Shown here piece by piece: positions 12,660 to 24,800 of a DNA stretch of 64,000 nucleotides. Numbering within the stretch: the stretch's first letter is position 1; the number at the start of each line of letters is the position of its first letter. Made by a program: the position numbers and the translations under genes. The stretch is from Xylaria sp. FL1777 (taxonomy: Eukaryota; Ascomycota; Sordariomycetes; Xylariales; Xylariaceae), in the NCBI GenBank assembly GCA_022578965.1, contig MU400525.1:186001-250000 (forward strand). The letters are read 5' to 3'. The notes under the pieces are model-generated. The model did not search any database. It saw only the letters and a list, made by a program, of their open reading frames with translations, and was not told the DNA's origin.

Positions 12660-12900
12660 TGCTGCTTAGCAGGTGATATAGTCACATATAGACCCCTAGG
12701 GTCTATGTAGTGGACTTGGTGTATATATATGGGCTGTTCTCACTAACTGCTACTGAAACGCTCTGGGGGCTAACTGCCTAACTTAACTACACCTGTATAT
12801 GGCTACTGAGCCCTTTCCTACCTACTATGTGACTGCGAGGGCCATCTATTCACTCCGGGATAACCCCCTATGACACTGCTATATAAGATATTAAAAGTAG
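12660..12900 (+). repeat. Dispersed repeat, copy A (partner at 44.05-44.47 kb)
   Basis: Contains TAGACCCCTAGGGTCTATG and then TAGTGGACTTGGTGTATATA, and further on CCATCTATTCACTCCGGGAT. All have close matches in the same order in copy B. The near-palindromic CCCTAGGG core is shared. No open frame. It may be a solo LTR or SINE-type remnant. Confidence 0.7.
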
Positions 12901-13191
12901 AGGACATTAAAAGAAGAGCTTGCAATTATCTGCATCTTTCATGTAACTCACTTACACTTACTAGCTCCTAACTAAACTATTAGGCATCAATAACTATGCT
13001 TTTTGAATTGTGTATTTCACCTGAAGGGTATAGATAAGCCATTAGATTTAAACCAACGTTTTCTATAAATTCATCTCATTCGAAAAGATACACAAAGCAC
13101 TACTTACCTAGATATAGCCACTTGAATATTAAAATAGATTGAAGTATTATAAGGGGTGGCCTCCCACTTAGTGTCACACGCTGTTACACGC

Positions 13192-13508
13192 ATCGGACCA
13201 GCTGAACACCTTGTGCTATCTCCGGATGCATAGTTCGGTGAGACACCGGGACCGTACTGCGCTGAATTGAGACTTATTGAGACTGTCTCGCGCACCAGAA
13301 GTGAAGCTATTCAGCCCTCGCTAATCTGAGACATATGGGCGGACCACGGAGGTTAGGAAGCCCTGAACCAATTGTATATAGACTCAAGAACAGCCACCAT
13401 GCTCGGCAACAGCCCCGATGGGAGGCATGGACTTTTGCAGCCATAACAGATTATTATATGCAGAATAGAGAGTCAAACACTCAGTTCCAAGCCCTGACAT
13501 ACAGCCCT
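13192..13508 (+). repeat. LTR-like 317 bp repeat, copy 1
   Basis: Starts TGTTACACGC and ends CCCTTGTTATACA; contains landmarks GAGACTGTCTCG, AGAAGTGAAGCTATTCAGCC and GGAGGTTAGGAAGCC. It is followed head-to-tail by copy 2, with the end of copy 1 serving as the start of copy 2. TG...CA ends suggest an LTR, but no internal retroelement is seen. Confidence 0.85.
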
Positions 13509-13845
13509 TGTTATACACGCGCTGAACACCGTGTGTTATCTCCAGACGCGGAGTTCGATGAGACACCTGGACCGTACCACGCTGAACTGAGATCTATTGA
13601 GACTGTCTCGCCTATCCAGAAGTGAAGCTATTCAGCCCTCGCTTATCTGAGGCATATTGGCGGATTCTGGAGGTTAGCAAGCCTGGATTAATTGTATATA
13701 AACTCAAGGATAGCCACCAAGCTTAGCAAAATCCCAGATGGAAAACATGGACTTTTGCAGGTAACTATAACAGTTTATTGTATTTAAAATAGAGTTAATT
13801 ACTCAGTTTTAAGCTGTGACACCAGCCCTTGTTATACTTCGAGAC
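13509..13845 (+). repeat. LTR-like repeat, copy 2 (tandem with copy 1)
   Basis: Direct tandem copy carrying the same landmarks (GAGACTGTCTCGCCTATCC, GAAGTGAAGCTATTCAGCCC, GGACTTTTGCAGG) and ending CCCTTGTTATACTTCG. It is more AT-shifted toward its 3' half than copy 1. Confidence 0.85.
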
Positions 13846-13892
13846 AAGCTACATTTTATCCTTTAAAGTAGGTATACTCGAGCAATTAATGC

Positions 13893-14168
13893 ATGGGTAT
13901 ATCAAGGGCTAATATCAGGACTTGGAACTTGGGAGATTAACTTTATTTAGAATATAATAATCTGTTATGGCTGCCAAGGTCTATATGGTTCTTTCCTCTG
14001 AATCCTTCGGCCTTAATAGCTACGTTTTAAGTATTCCTAACCTTTGGAGTCCCTTAATATGTCTTAGATTAGCAGGAGCTCATTAGCCTCACTTCTAGAT
14101 GCGAGAAACAGTCGCGTAGAGCAATCTAGACGTCTCGCCGAACTACGGCGCGTTTAGCGTGTGTAACA
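13893..14168 (-). repeat. LTR-like repeat, copy 3 (inverted, diverged)
   Basis: On the minus strand it starts TGTTACACACGC at 14168, then AGTTCGGCGAGAC, CTAGAAGTGAGGCTAATGAG, GGTTAGGAAT and GGCAGCCATAACAGATTATT, the same order as copy 1. It is shorter and strongly diverged. Confidence 0.7.
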
Positions 14169-14554
14169 GCTGAGCCCAACTAGCCACTCGGTACGGGGGG
14201 GCTGGTTTGCTCCAGCCACCCATTTAACTCTTCTTCAATATATAGGTACTTAGGTACCTAGGGATCAAGGGTCTAGGTGGGGCTATGGGTCAGATGAGTC
14301 TTAAAATGCTGTTGGTTTGCATTTGCACGTGTTAATGGCAGGCCATATCCGGTGCTAACGTCTATAAACGCCAACTATGTTTCACGCTGTTGGAGAATAG
14401 TATTAATTATCAGTAAGTATCCAAAATAAGATGATCTATAATTTATAATTAACTACTACATTTGGAATTTGGGGTCTGTGTTGGAGTTTTATCAATGTTG
14501 GCACCCCGGCCTGTCCTCTATATGTAGTTGTTGTTGGTTAAAGCTGCATAGTTA

Positions 14555-15410
14555 GTGGCAATACCCCGGAGCCAATCAGAGGGAGCCGACTACCTCGTAG
14601 GTACCCCTAACTCATACTGCGTAGACCCCGACTTTGAAAGCATCATATTCATCACAAGCCATGATGATGGCTCTCGGTCTTACAAGATCAAGTCATTTAT
14701 GTCAACATATAGAGCAATGGGCCTTTCTTCGAAATCAGGTCACGCTTGGCGTATTCTACTGCTTGAATTACACCGGCAAAACCAAGAAGCCTTGTCGGTA
14801 GAACTTCAGGGGCTAGCGTTAAGCGTTAAGGAGAGGCTCAGCTTCAAGCTTCTTCGCGATGATCCTTCCTCTCTTCTAGTGCTATATTTTCACGGCGTTG
14901 CGGAAACCTTGGCATCCGGTTGGGGGCCAGCGAGCTACTGGACCATGTCGATTTGTGCGCCACATAGCATACACACGTTAGTTATAGACTGAGGTTTCGG
15001 CTCCAGCAGTGGCCGTCTTCCGGAGAAAGGTTTACTGACTGATGCTAGCACGCCTGTTGAGTGGGCAATGAAAGAAGCTAACATTCGGCCTTCACATATC
15101 GTGATATTTGCGCAATCCTTAGGCACGGCTTTCTCCCTATCACTCATCCACCACATGGCCACACAGCCCGAGCCAGTTCTGTTTTCGGGGGTGGTCTTAG
15201 TCGCTCCCTTTACCGATGTTGAATCACTAACAGCTAATACTTACCGAATAGCGGGAACGATACCACTACTAGAACCCGTGGCAAAGTTTCCTCGTCGTCT
15301 AGTTTGGCTCAATACGTCGATCACTACCAAAATGGCCAAGTAAAACGAAGCTAGCAGACTTTATTCGATGGTGCGAGGATCTGGACCCTACATTAGAAGT
15401 TATAGGATAG
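14555..15410 (+). pseudogene. Broken ABHD12-like alpha/beta hydrolase
   Basis: The frame gives LLVLYFHGVAETLASGW (oxyanion HG loop), then SIHTLVID, a TGA at 14990-14992, GFGSSSGRLPEKGLLTDAST, IVIFAQSLGTAFSL (nucleophile elbow, catalytic Ser kept) and VLVAPFTDVESLTA. In the family the segment at the stop normally reads D-Y-R-G-F-G, so a 3-base loss created the stop. A second lesion, a frameshift just before 15340, separates the KWPSKTKLADFIRW segment, which ends at a stop at 15408-15410. The final domain with the catalytic Asp and His is missing. The N-terminal part upstream of about residue 50 is not typical. Function lost. Confidence 0.8.
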
Positions 15411-15517
15411 GTACTACCCCCATGCATGTGCAGTATGGATAAGCTCTATGGGTTATTAGACCGGCATCGACTGCCTCCCATTAAATACGGCGTGCCCCAC
15501 CGGCGATCATGAAGATA

Positions 15518-15755
15518 CAGGTCGACAGGATGATAATCCTTTAGCTTCGCACTAAGGCTTGTACCGGCAGGGAGTTTTTGGTAAAAAAAGTTTTCCATAT
15601 CTACTTACTGAACAAGGGCCACTAAGTGGCAAAAGAGCTTCGAGACTAATCAACAACTAATTTTCTATGAATTATATGCCAGCCTTGTGATTAACAGTAC
15701 TCTTTCAGTCTGAGCTTCTAGCGTGGCGCTATAGGATTATCATCCTGTCGACCTG
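15518..15755. mobile_element. MITE, family 2, copy 1 (TA target site)
   Basis: Terminal inverted repeats CAGGTCGACAGGATGATAAT...(15518 on) and the exact complement ending at 15755; both ends are flanked by TA (15516-15517 and 15756-15757). 238 bp, no open frame. Its right subterminal sequence CTTCTAGCGTGGCGCTATAG recurs in copy 2. Confidence 0.85.
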
Positions 15756-15991
15756 TAGCTAGAATAGAGTCTCTTAAACCAGTGGAGTCAAACGAATTTC
15801 ATCGGCGCCATGTTCAACTCCTTTGCCCTATAATAATTACCCGGTGCTTTGCAGCACTAGTCAAAGAGAAAAAGGAAAAGGAAACAATCTGCGAGTATAC
15901 TCGAAATTTGCAATGTTGAGAACTTAGTAGAAAGGCGCCTGCTAACTCATTGTAGCGTAGCAGTACAGCTGTTTAATTATATTAGGACCCA

Positions 15992-16034
15992 GGGTTGGCG
16001 GTGGTTGGAAGGGGTTGGAGGAGGTTGGAGGGGA
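15992..16034 (+). repeat. GGTTGG-rich G-tract
   Basis: Repeated GGTTGG and GGGGTTGG units separated by one to three bases. Dense enough in G runs to be a candidate G-quadruplex on the plus strand; otherwise a simple repeat. Confidence 0.6.
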
Positions 16035-16399
16035 CTCTAGGCCTTCCTAGTCCCGCTACAAGTTCCTTCGTAAAGTTCCTACGCAGTAGACCATCGGTAT
16101 ATTTCATACCGAGGTCGTATAGAAGAGTCTATCAAAATAGTTTCTAAATAGTAAGTTTCCAGAAAGCCTCCCATCGGCTAGAAATACACATTACTAAGGC
16201 CAATCCTTCATGCAAGTGCACGACAAGGTATTCGTGCCCAGAGCGGGTTTGGTCGCATTGCCGACGTTGGATATCCTCAACGAGGTAAGATCCCCGTGAT
16301 GGATGGTATGCGAGCAGTATCCTTTTTCTCAACAAGGCCTCTTCTGCTTACTAGACGCTGTGTAACTTGCAGAAACGCCTATAGTGCTAAGAATCTCGC

Positions 16400-17120
16400 C
16401 GAGGGCGTTAAGCTCGCCAGCATTGCTTCTCTTAGTGTCACTGGCGGCTAAGCCCTCGACGCCCCCATCGCCCAACGCGACTTGGTTCTTAGCCTGATCC
16501 TCCACGCGTTATCTTTACGCGTCGATTATCAGGTCCACTAACCATGTGTCGACCTAGACGCGCTAAGGCTCAGACTGTGGGTATCACTGTCGTGAACGAT
16601 GTTGGGCTGGACCCGGTAAGTTGCTCCACGCACAGAATCCTTCAGTCTGCCTAATGGCACATGCAAGACTAGGTGTCGCTCATTGGTAACTCTCCACTGT
16701 CACCCAAGCTAGTGCCGTCCCTGCGGAGCTAACCGTGATACTAAAGGGACACTGACCATCTACAGATGCACTATCAAGACTACCTCCACGCCATCAAGAC
16801 CACCAGCGAGGTGGACCGGACGGGCGGCAAAGTCCGTGGATTCAAAAGTACACATAACTACTGTGGTTTGCAGCGGGCCGAAAACTCAGACCCGCTGCGG
16901 CTCCGGGCCACGTTTGGTGCAGCGGTTCGCCAAGGAGCGGCCTACCGTCGTTCTACCCTAGTGCTTGTATAGACCGGCTATCACCACCACAGTAGCCGAG
17001 ATGTTGTTTGTTGACGTGGAGAGCATAGATCCGGTGAAATAGATCACAGCTGAGTTGCGGAGCTTGTTCAATTAAGCGCTGGGAGTCGATATCAACATGC
17101 TGGAGGTTGTCACTTGACTA
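16400..17120 (+). pseudogene. Possible relic of a small secreted-protein gene
   Basis: Weak. A frame around 16408-16480 reads like a fungal signal peptide (KLASIASLSVTGG, stop, ALDAPIAQRDL) without a usable ATG. A GTAAGTTG donor follows near 16616. A later frame around 17000-17115 gives VAEMLFVDVESIDPVK, stop, ITAELRSLFN, stop, ALGVDINMLEVV, a pattern expected if Lys or Gln codons mutated to TAG and TAA. I do not recognise the family. It could be chance. Confidence 0.3.
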
Positions 17121-17987
17121 ATACACCACTCGACTAGGTAGTATATCCTATATTGGTTACCTTCCCAAAAGGGATGTGGGATACTGAAGGTTGAATCTTG
17201 GCTGCCAAAAGTGGACTGGCTATACATCGGGATCGCCATAGCACAGGTGTGGGTGGGTGGGTGGCCAGGCCACCTACACAACCGTAACTAATATCCTTCT
17301 ATCCCAACTTGACAATACACTATCTGCAAGTAAGTGACTGCAAATAAGAGACATCTTGAAGATTACTATATCACTAGTTTAGCTACTGAAGCAGAGTGGT
17401 GTGAATGGTGGAGACAAGTACTACCCCAGATAGTGTACTTACTTAGTGTCTTGTTCTTTCATTTCTTCTCGCGATGCCTTTAACTTCAGCTAAATTAGAA
17501 GAGAGCAGTTTTGTATTAGTTAGTCTGTTGATTTGTGTTCTTTTTGATCGCCTCATCCCTCGTATAAAACTTACTCGGGTATATTTAGAAGCGTAGTCTA
17601 TCTTCGGGGCTAGCCATTACCCCTTAAGGTATCCTTGTTCTATTGGAATATTGACTTCGAGAGCATCTTTTCCAAGATAGTGGAGATAGAGACGGCTCTC
17701 GGCAGTATGAGCACGACTGAGATTCAGAGTATATACGCGACTATTGGGCAAGCCAGTTTATCCTCGATAAAATTTCTTCCTTAATGGGCTCCATACCGAA
17801 CTAATTGGTATGATGGGTATCGAAGTAGAGTGGCGTGAGTAATTAAAGATCATTAGCCCCCAAGCCGCTAAGTAGGCATAGTTATCAATAACTGGTCCGG
17901 GGTTTAGAATTTTTTTTTTCGCGTTTTATCACAAGGCCTTCGGCTTTAACCAGCTGCAAACCAGTGGAGTTTATGTTAATAATTTTA

Positions 17988-18141
17988 GAGGTCGTCAGGA
18001 TGATAATCCTATAGCGCCACGCTAGATACTAAGAAAGTAAGAGTATTGTCAATCACAAGGCTTCCATAGAAGCTTTCTTATCAAAAGCCCCCTGCCGGTA
18101 CATCTAGCGTGGCACTACAGGATTGTGATCCTAGACATCTG
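17988..18141. mobile_element. MITE, family 2, copy 2 (TA target site)
   Basis: 154 bp with diverged terminal inverted repeats (GAGGTCGTCAGGATGATAAT left; complement of CAGATGTCTAGGATCACAAT right), flanked by TA at 17986-17987 and 18142-18143. It shares CCACGCTAGA and TAATCCTATAGCG with copy 1 but lacks part of the interior. Confidence 0.78.
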
Positions 18142-18796
18142 TAGTGCAGATGAATTGCTGGGGTATACTCGAAAGCCTAGAATATATACCGGTAGCCAAT
18201 CACCTTGTACACGGGACTAAGGCTATCCGCTCGGGTATTCTCTTTCCGCTTTAGATAGAATATGTGTAGATCTGAATAGACACGACTAGAGGCGGGGAGA
18301 TGCTCTACGAGAACCTACGACGGGTAACGGTAAATTTTTATTTTGAGGAATATAGTTTTTTAAGCTATGGTACAGTGAACGTGGTATTTAGTAGGCATCT
18401 CATGAGCACTATACTAGAAAGATGGATGAATGCGTATTAGATCTGCCACAATTGGAGCATATAGAAGGCTCGTGGCATCAAAGTGCCAGCGATAAAAGGC
18501 CGACAGGGTTGAGCGCGTAGAGTGTTAGCTTTTCAAATTGAGATATTGCAGGTAACATGAAAGATTAGATTCTCCCCCGATACCTAACTAGGATTACTCA
18601 AGATACGAAGTACCTGTGGTTTAGGTATATTTAGTGACAGGGGCAAGGGAAGAACACACACTACCAGCCACATGGGCAGAAATTGCTTGTCACTAGTCTG
18701 AATGTTAGTCATCACTTCATGCAAGCTCTATACTTCCGTACGACGTACGAGACACCTGGATCGATAGCCAGGTAACTATTATATAAACCTCTAGAC

Positions 18797-18871
18797 ACTC
18801 CCTCTCTCTCACTTCTCGCTCACCACTCACTCACCACTCACTCATCTCCCGCTCATCTCCCGCTTCTCCCT
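18797..18871 (+). promoter_or_regulatory. Pyrimidine-rich leader tract of the SDR gene
   Basis: A CT-rich stretch with CACTCACTCA and CATCTCCCGCT tandem units, 80-150 bp before the start codon. Such tracts are common around transcription starts of filamentous-fungal genes. Regulatory role is inferred. Confidence 0.45.
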
Positions 18872-18950
18872 TATTATCTTAAAGATCACGGTTTCTTTCA
18901 TAAGAGATAACTTCTCACCCAGCCAAGCCAACACGAACTACCCAGTTACC

Positions 18951-19922
18951 ATGTCTTCATTCTTAATTACAGGCGCCTCCAGAGGCTTCGGCTTAACACT
19001 CGCTCGCGAGCTTGTTTCTCTGTCACCTTCCATTGTCGGCAAAGTCTTTGCGACTGCACGAGGGAACTCCCGGGCCCTGAACGAGTTCGCCAGGGCAAAC
19101 CCTGACCGGGTGGTTGTTCTCAAACTCGACGTCACCGACGAAAGATCTATTCAACGAGCAGCAGAGGATGTCGAAGACTACCTCGACGGTCGTGGCCTAG
19201 ACGTCTTGGTCAACAACGCAGGAGTCTGCCAGTTCGCGGATGGAATCAGATCGATGTGAGTCCCTTCAAGTCCCTTCCGTTTACTCATAAACGTTACTAA
19301 CCCTGTTTAGGGACAACCTCCAAGACAGTTTTATCGTCAACGTCCTTGGCGTTCACTGGGTTACTCGAGCTTTCCTTCCTCTTCTTCAGAGGGGCAATCT
19401 CAAGAAAGTCGCAAACATGTAAGACAGTCGAGCTACCATTCTCGTGTCTTACCACTTTCTAACACGATCTAGATCAACTGCCCTGGCATCAATGACACTA
19501 GCTTCTGATGCGCAGTTCTTGCTTGCCCCTGCCTACAAGACCTCAAAAGCTGCTATGAACGCTCTCACCGTCCAGTACGCTCTCGAATATGAGAAAGAAG
19601 GCTTTTCATTTATGGCACTCTGCCCTGGAGTACGTATTTCCCACCCGATGAGGCGTCATCCTGCCCTTAGTCCACCTCCTCCCTCCTCTCTCCCATCATT
19701 CCGCACAACCGAGGAAATAACTAACTCAATTGCCTTAAGTGGATGAAAACCGAGCTAGGGGGTGGTGATATGGCCGACTTGACCACAGAACAGAGTGCCA
19801 AGGCTGTATTAGACATTATTTTTACACCGGGTCAGAAACATAATGGTCAAAAGCCTAAGGTATTTGTGGAGGGTTGGGAAAACAGATCACAATGCTACGA
19901 CGGGACATATGTTCCATGGTAG
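18951..19922 (+). CDS. Short-chain dehydrogenase/reductase (sniffer/C-factor-like)
   Basis: A 250-residue NAD(P)-dependent SDR. Exons 18951-19255, 19311-19418, 19473-19629 and 19740-19922. Cofactor motif TGASRGFG is at residues 8-15, LDVTD at ~63, NNAGV at ~92, and the active site YKTSKAAMNAL (Tyr and Lys) after the catalytic-Ser region. The C-terminus PG-WMKTELGGGDMADLTTEQ fits the carbonyl reductase/sniffer-like subgroup. Substrate unknown. A canonical TGxxxGxG and YxxxK are both intact, so the enzyme should be active. Confidence 0.9.
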
Positions 19923-21859
19923 TCGGTCGCAGCAATTTTTATTTACTAGGTTTTCGGGTTGGCGTTTTCGGGTAGGCACGGCGTAAGGTAAATGGTGCTT
20001 TGTCAAATATAGGAGGCTTGCTGGCTGAAGTATAAGTAATTTTTTATTATGCGAAATATCATATTCATCAACTTTCAAAAATTCATGATGGCCATTCTCG
20101 AGACGCTATTCCGCAGCCGCCAATTACGTCAATCTAATTGGGATCTCATTACTCTAATACCATCTAGACATAATTATTTATTACATCAAACATAGGCTAG
20201 GAATCTACCTTTTTTTTCCCCTAACTATTACTAATCTATCGTTTAATAACTGCAAGGTTCCATTTACGTCTCCCCGGTCAGCTACATCGTCAGAGGTCCA
20301 GTTCATAATGTCCCCTGAAATTGTAGCTTCTACCCGAGAACTAAACGCCGTGATTACCAATACTTCATCTACCGTTTCCTCTAAACCGTTCTCGAATCCT
20401 TCACTCTACATCACCAGGCCCTCCCTCATGCCCGTACCTGTCCCATTTCGAAAGTCAGGCATTCTTACTCGACGCGAGTATCGTATTTGCCCAAACATCT
20501 GCCATGCTGCTCAGCTCAGCCAGTCAGTATCTACACGCACTCCAGGCCTCCCCTGATGTGGAGGCGCGTGGCCTTCCGTATCCCTTTCTCTAGTGGGCTC
20601 GTCTTGAGAGCCTCTGCTGACACGACCGCATTGTCATCTCGGGCAGAGGTACCTCATCTGCTGGAGACGTCAGACCTGTCCGTAAGTATACGAGTAGCTC
20701 CGCGCATGTAACTTACGATCATGATTTCTTCAATCTTTCCCTGCTGTAGAATAGTAAGGGTGTAAGAGCAATTATCGTCTGATTCTGGATAATATTAATT
20801 GTAGAGAGAACTGCCACCTCTTGAAGGCATTAACATTAATTCCCCCCCCGAAAAAGCGCAAGCGTTAGAAGTTAAAATATTATTGTTATATAGAATATAT
20901 GCTTCTAGTGTAAGTAGCTACGCCACATACCTTAAGCCACTAGCTCTAGCCATATGGATTATGTCACCAGAAGATCTCCCCCATATCGTGAAGTCCAACA
21001 GCGTCAACCTTCTATTAGGAACGAGGACTATTCAAGATCTCCAGTTCTTGTCCCATCGTGACGGTCTCAAAAACCGAGAGCAAGAATGGGACTAGCGAAC
21101 TGAAAACGCGACCGTCCATAGTGCTGGACATGTTCGTAGCCCGTGTGAGACTTTCTAGCCGGGAAAGTCGACGTAGTATATACAGTCAGGACGGGTGCAA
21201 ATGTCGACTTTAAGAACAACGATATGTACTTTTTGAAGTCAGGAATATGCGCCACGTCGAAAGGGTCCAGGAAATGACCCAGCAATAAAGGCCTACGAGC
21301 CATAACGCCGATAAACTACCATTTGCTGATCCTGCTAGACAGGGGTGGCCAGGCAGACTTGGGTGTCATCGCTGACAGCCCAGACTTTTCAGCGACCATG
21401 ATACCTACTGCATATAGTATACACTACGTATTAAGATGCCTGCCAATACCGAGCTTCACACGGCTCATATTGACAACGCACTACGTATACAATTACCTCA
21501 AACACCAGAGCTTTAAACCTTAGAGACGACCTTAGCTCAAAAAGAAGGAACCCGCCAAATGATTGATACTATTTGTTCCTGCAACGACACATCACTGACA
21601 CTGTACTGTGGCGTACCATACCTACTGACATAATCATGCCCAACAGAGAGCATCGCTACCGTGATTAGATATTCGCAGAGTAGTACTGCGTAAGGCAGAG
21701 AGGCGGGGTTGAAACCTACTCTGGTATCAGCCGCACTGGGCTGGCGGCAAAGCCGTTCAATCTCTTCTTCTCTCCTTTTCTAGCGAGAGACCTCTGCTTC
21801 TCAAACAGTATTCGTTCATAAAAACCGTGCAGCGAATTATTACGCTATGACTTGTCCCG
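19923..21859. other. Intergenic with unrecognised coding-like relics
   Basis: No intact gene. On the minus strand 20437-20215 a continuous frame reads EGFENGLEETVDEVLVITAF, then a segment with NWTSDDVADRGDVNGTL; an in-frame stop lies just before it. Another minus frame, 21303-21067, contains HIPDFKKYISLFLKS and HTGYEHVQHYG. Neither matches a family I know. A GC-run CCCCCCCC lies at ~20840. Confidence 0.35.
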
Positions 21860-24800
21860 ATGCGTCCACTTAAAAAACTATTCAAGCGAGCAAATCGCGA
21901 TAGCTCCGCTGCATCTGTTGAGAATCCCCGAGTCCACGGAGGTCCTCTCGCCAGCGTTGACACTGCGTCTACTGGGTATCCCCAAGGACTAGAGATAGTC
22001 TACGAGGACCCTGAGGCTAGCCTTGAGTATGTAGTGCCTCCATTACTACCCACGTGTATCTGTCTAAACTGTGCAGCATTGTTGCCGTACACGGACTCAA
22101 TGGACACCGAGAAAAGACGTGGACCGCAGCCAATGGTGTCCACTGGTTGCGTGACCTCCTCCCAAAAGACCTTCCCGGCATTCGAGTTCTAACCTGGGGC
22201 TACGATGCCAACACGCATTCCTCAGATCGCGTGAGCTGCCAATACCTTTACGACCATGCGCGAGAACTCGTGTCCGATTTGACCCGCAAACGTAGTTTGA
22301 CACAAGTAATTCCCTCTTTCCGTACGGTCCTACAACGATCCCGAGCTAAAAGAACGTAGTCTGTTGAGCGGCCGATCATCTTCATAGCACATAGTCTTGG
22401 CGGCCTTGTTGTGAAGAGCGTAAGTGGGAATAATCGTCTATAGTACATGGCGTATAGAATTATACTTGGCCTCTAACTTCAGTCTAGGCCCTGATTCACT
22501 CGGACGGCGCACGTCAAGGCGCGCTAATCGAACACCGATCGATCAAGACTTCGACGTATGGTGTAGTCTATATGGGTACCCCTCATCAAGGCGGCAGTAG
22601 TGTACAGCTAGGGCGTGTCCTCGTGAACGTCGCCTCCATTTTCATAGCAGCCGACGACCGCATCCTAAAACACCTCGAAAGAGACTCGGAGTGGCTGCAG
22701 CAACAGCTTAGCCAGTATAACCCTATTAGTAACCAATTTGTCACCAAGTTTGCCTACGAGACATACGAGACTCCAACAATACTAGGCCACAAGATACTGG
22801 TGCGTGCAGAAGACCCACGTTTAAAATATTTTGCTAATAAGATTAGGTGGTCCCAAAAGCATCGGCCGTTGTCCCTGGCCAAGCTAACGCTGAACCGATC
22901 GCTATTAATTCAGATCATATTAACATGGTCAAGTTCTCCGGAAACACCGACGGAGGTTATATCAAAGTTTCTGAGACCCTCCAGATCATAGCCAAGGATG
23001 CAGGGGGGAAGATTCGATTGCGCTGGGAGACAGAGGCTCAGATAGACCAAGGTAGGCAATAGTAATGCTGCCCTATGTAAAGCCAGTAGCTTAATTATTT
23101 ATGTATTAAATAGCACAGGGACGCAACATTAATAAGCCTTCACTTTCCTTCGATACATTGCAAACTACCCAACGTTGTTACTATCTCCCTTTTCTAAAGA
23201 ACAAACGTTTTACGGGGCGAGATGCCATCCTCGACACGCTTAAAGAGAAGCTATTCACCCAGCAAGAGTCCCAGAAACTCGTAATTACCGGCCTAGGCGG
23301 GGTTGGCAAGACCCAGGTCGCGCTGCAGCTTGCATATTGGGTTAAAGAAACCAAGCCCGACTACTCCGTTTTCTGGGTGCCGGCACTGAGCGACGGCAGC
23401 TTCAAGCAGGCATATACCGAGATGGCCAGACGGCTCGATATCCGGATCAAAGATGACGAGGACCTAAAAGAGTGCGTACGGCGCTATCTCGAATCGGAAA
23501 GAGCCGGGAAATGGCTCTTGATCGTGGATAATGCCGATGACATGGAAATCGTATTTGGATCGTCCGACAAGCTCAAGGGCATAGATGAATACCTTCCCGG
23601 AAGCGATAACGGCCTGACTTTGTTTACTACACGGTCGAGAAAAGTAGCGGTGGAAGTAGCAGGCAGCGATGTAATCGACCTAAATGAAATGAGTTTAGAC
23701 GAGGCGAAGGAGTTCCTACAAAAGACTCTGATTAACAAACAGCTGCTCCAAGATAAGACAGCAGAAGAGCTGTTTCAAGAACTCACATACCTTCCGTTAG
23801 CTATCTCACAAGCTGCTGCCTATCTGAATCAAAATCAGATATCGATCAGGAAATACCTGGCGCTCTTACGGAGCACAGAACAAGACCTAATCAGCCTGAT
23901 GAGTCGAGAATTGCATGATAACACGCTGTACCGAAGGTCGCAGAATGCCGTAGCGACGACGTGGCTAGTATCGTTCGATCAGATCCGCCAATCTGATAGC
24001 AATGCGGCAAATATACTCTCGTTTCTGTCCTGCATCGAGCCGAAAGCGATACCTCAATCAATTATGCCTAGGCCTCCAGTGGACGAGGAAATGGAACAGG
24101 CTATTGGCATCCTCTGTGGATATGCTTTTTTAGTCCGACGAGAAGACGAGGATATGTTTGACATGCATCGTCTAGTACACATAGCTACACGAGTGTGGAT
24201 ACAAAAGGAGAATATCATAAAGAAGATCCAAATTAGCGCCATTCAACACCTTGCATATATTTTCCCACGTGGCAATAGACAAAATCGATCACTATGGAGG
24301 AAATACCTGCCACACGCGCAGCATGCTCTACAGGTTAGCCAAAAATATCAGAACAGAGAACGGTTCGACCTATTCTATTATGTAGGATTGTGCTTATATG
24401 AGGATCGACGGTTTAAAGAAGCCATTGTAGTCCTTGAAGAGACATATCAGTGGAGGAAACAGCGTCTTGTTGAAATAGACGATTATCGACTTGCGTCCGG
24501 GCACACGCTTGCGTGCGCTTATCTTATGGACCAGCGGATAACCGAGGCTATTATAATCCTTGAGCACGTCGTAGCCGTACAAAAAAAAACACTTCAAGAA
24601 GACGACGATTCTCGACTTGCGTCTGAGCACGAGCTTGCGCGCGCTTACCTTGAAGACCAGCGGATCAGCGAGGCTATTATAATCCTTGAGTACGTTGTAG
24701 CCGTACAAAAAAAAACACTTCAAGAAAACGACCATTTTCGACTTGCGTCTGAGCACGAGCTTGCGCGCGCTTACCTTGAAGACCAGCGGATCAGCGAGGC

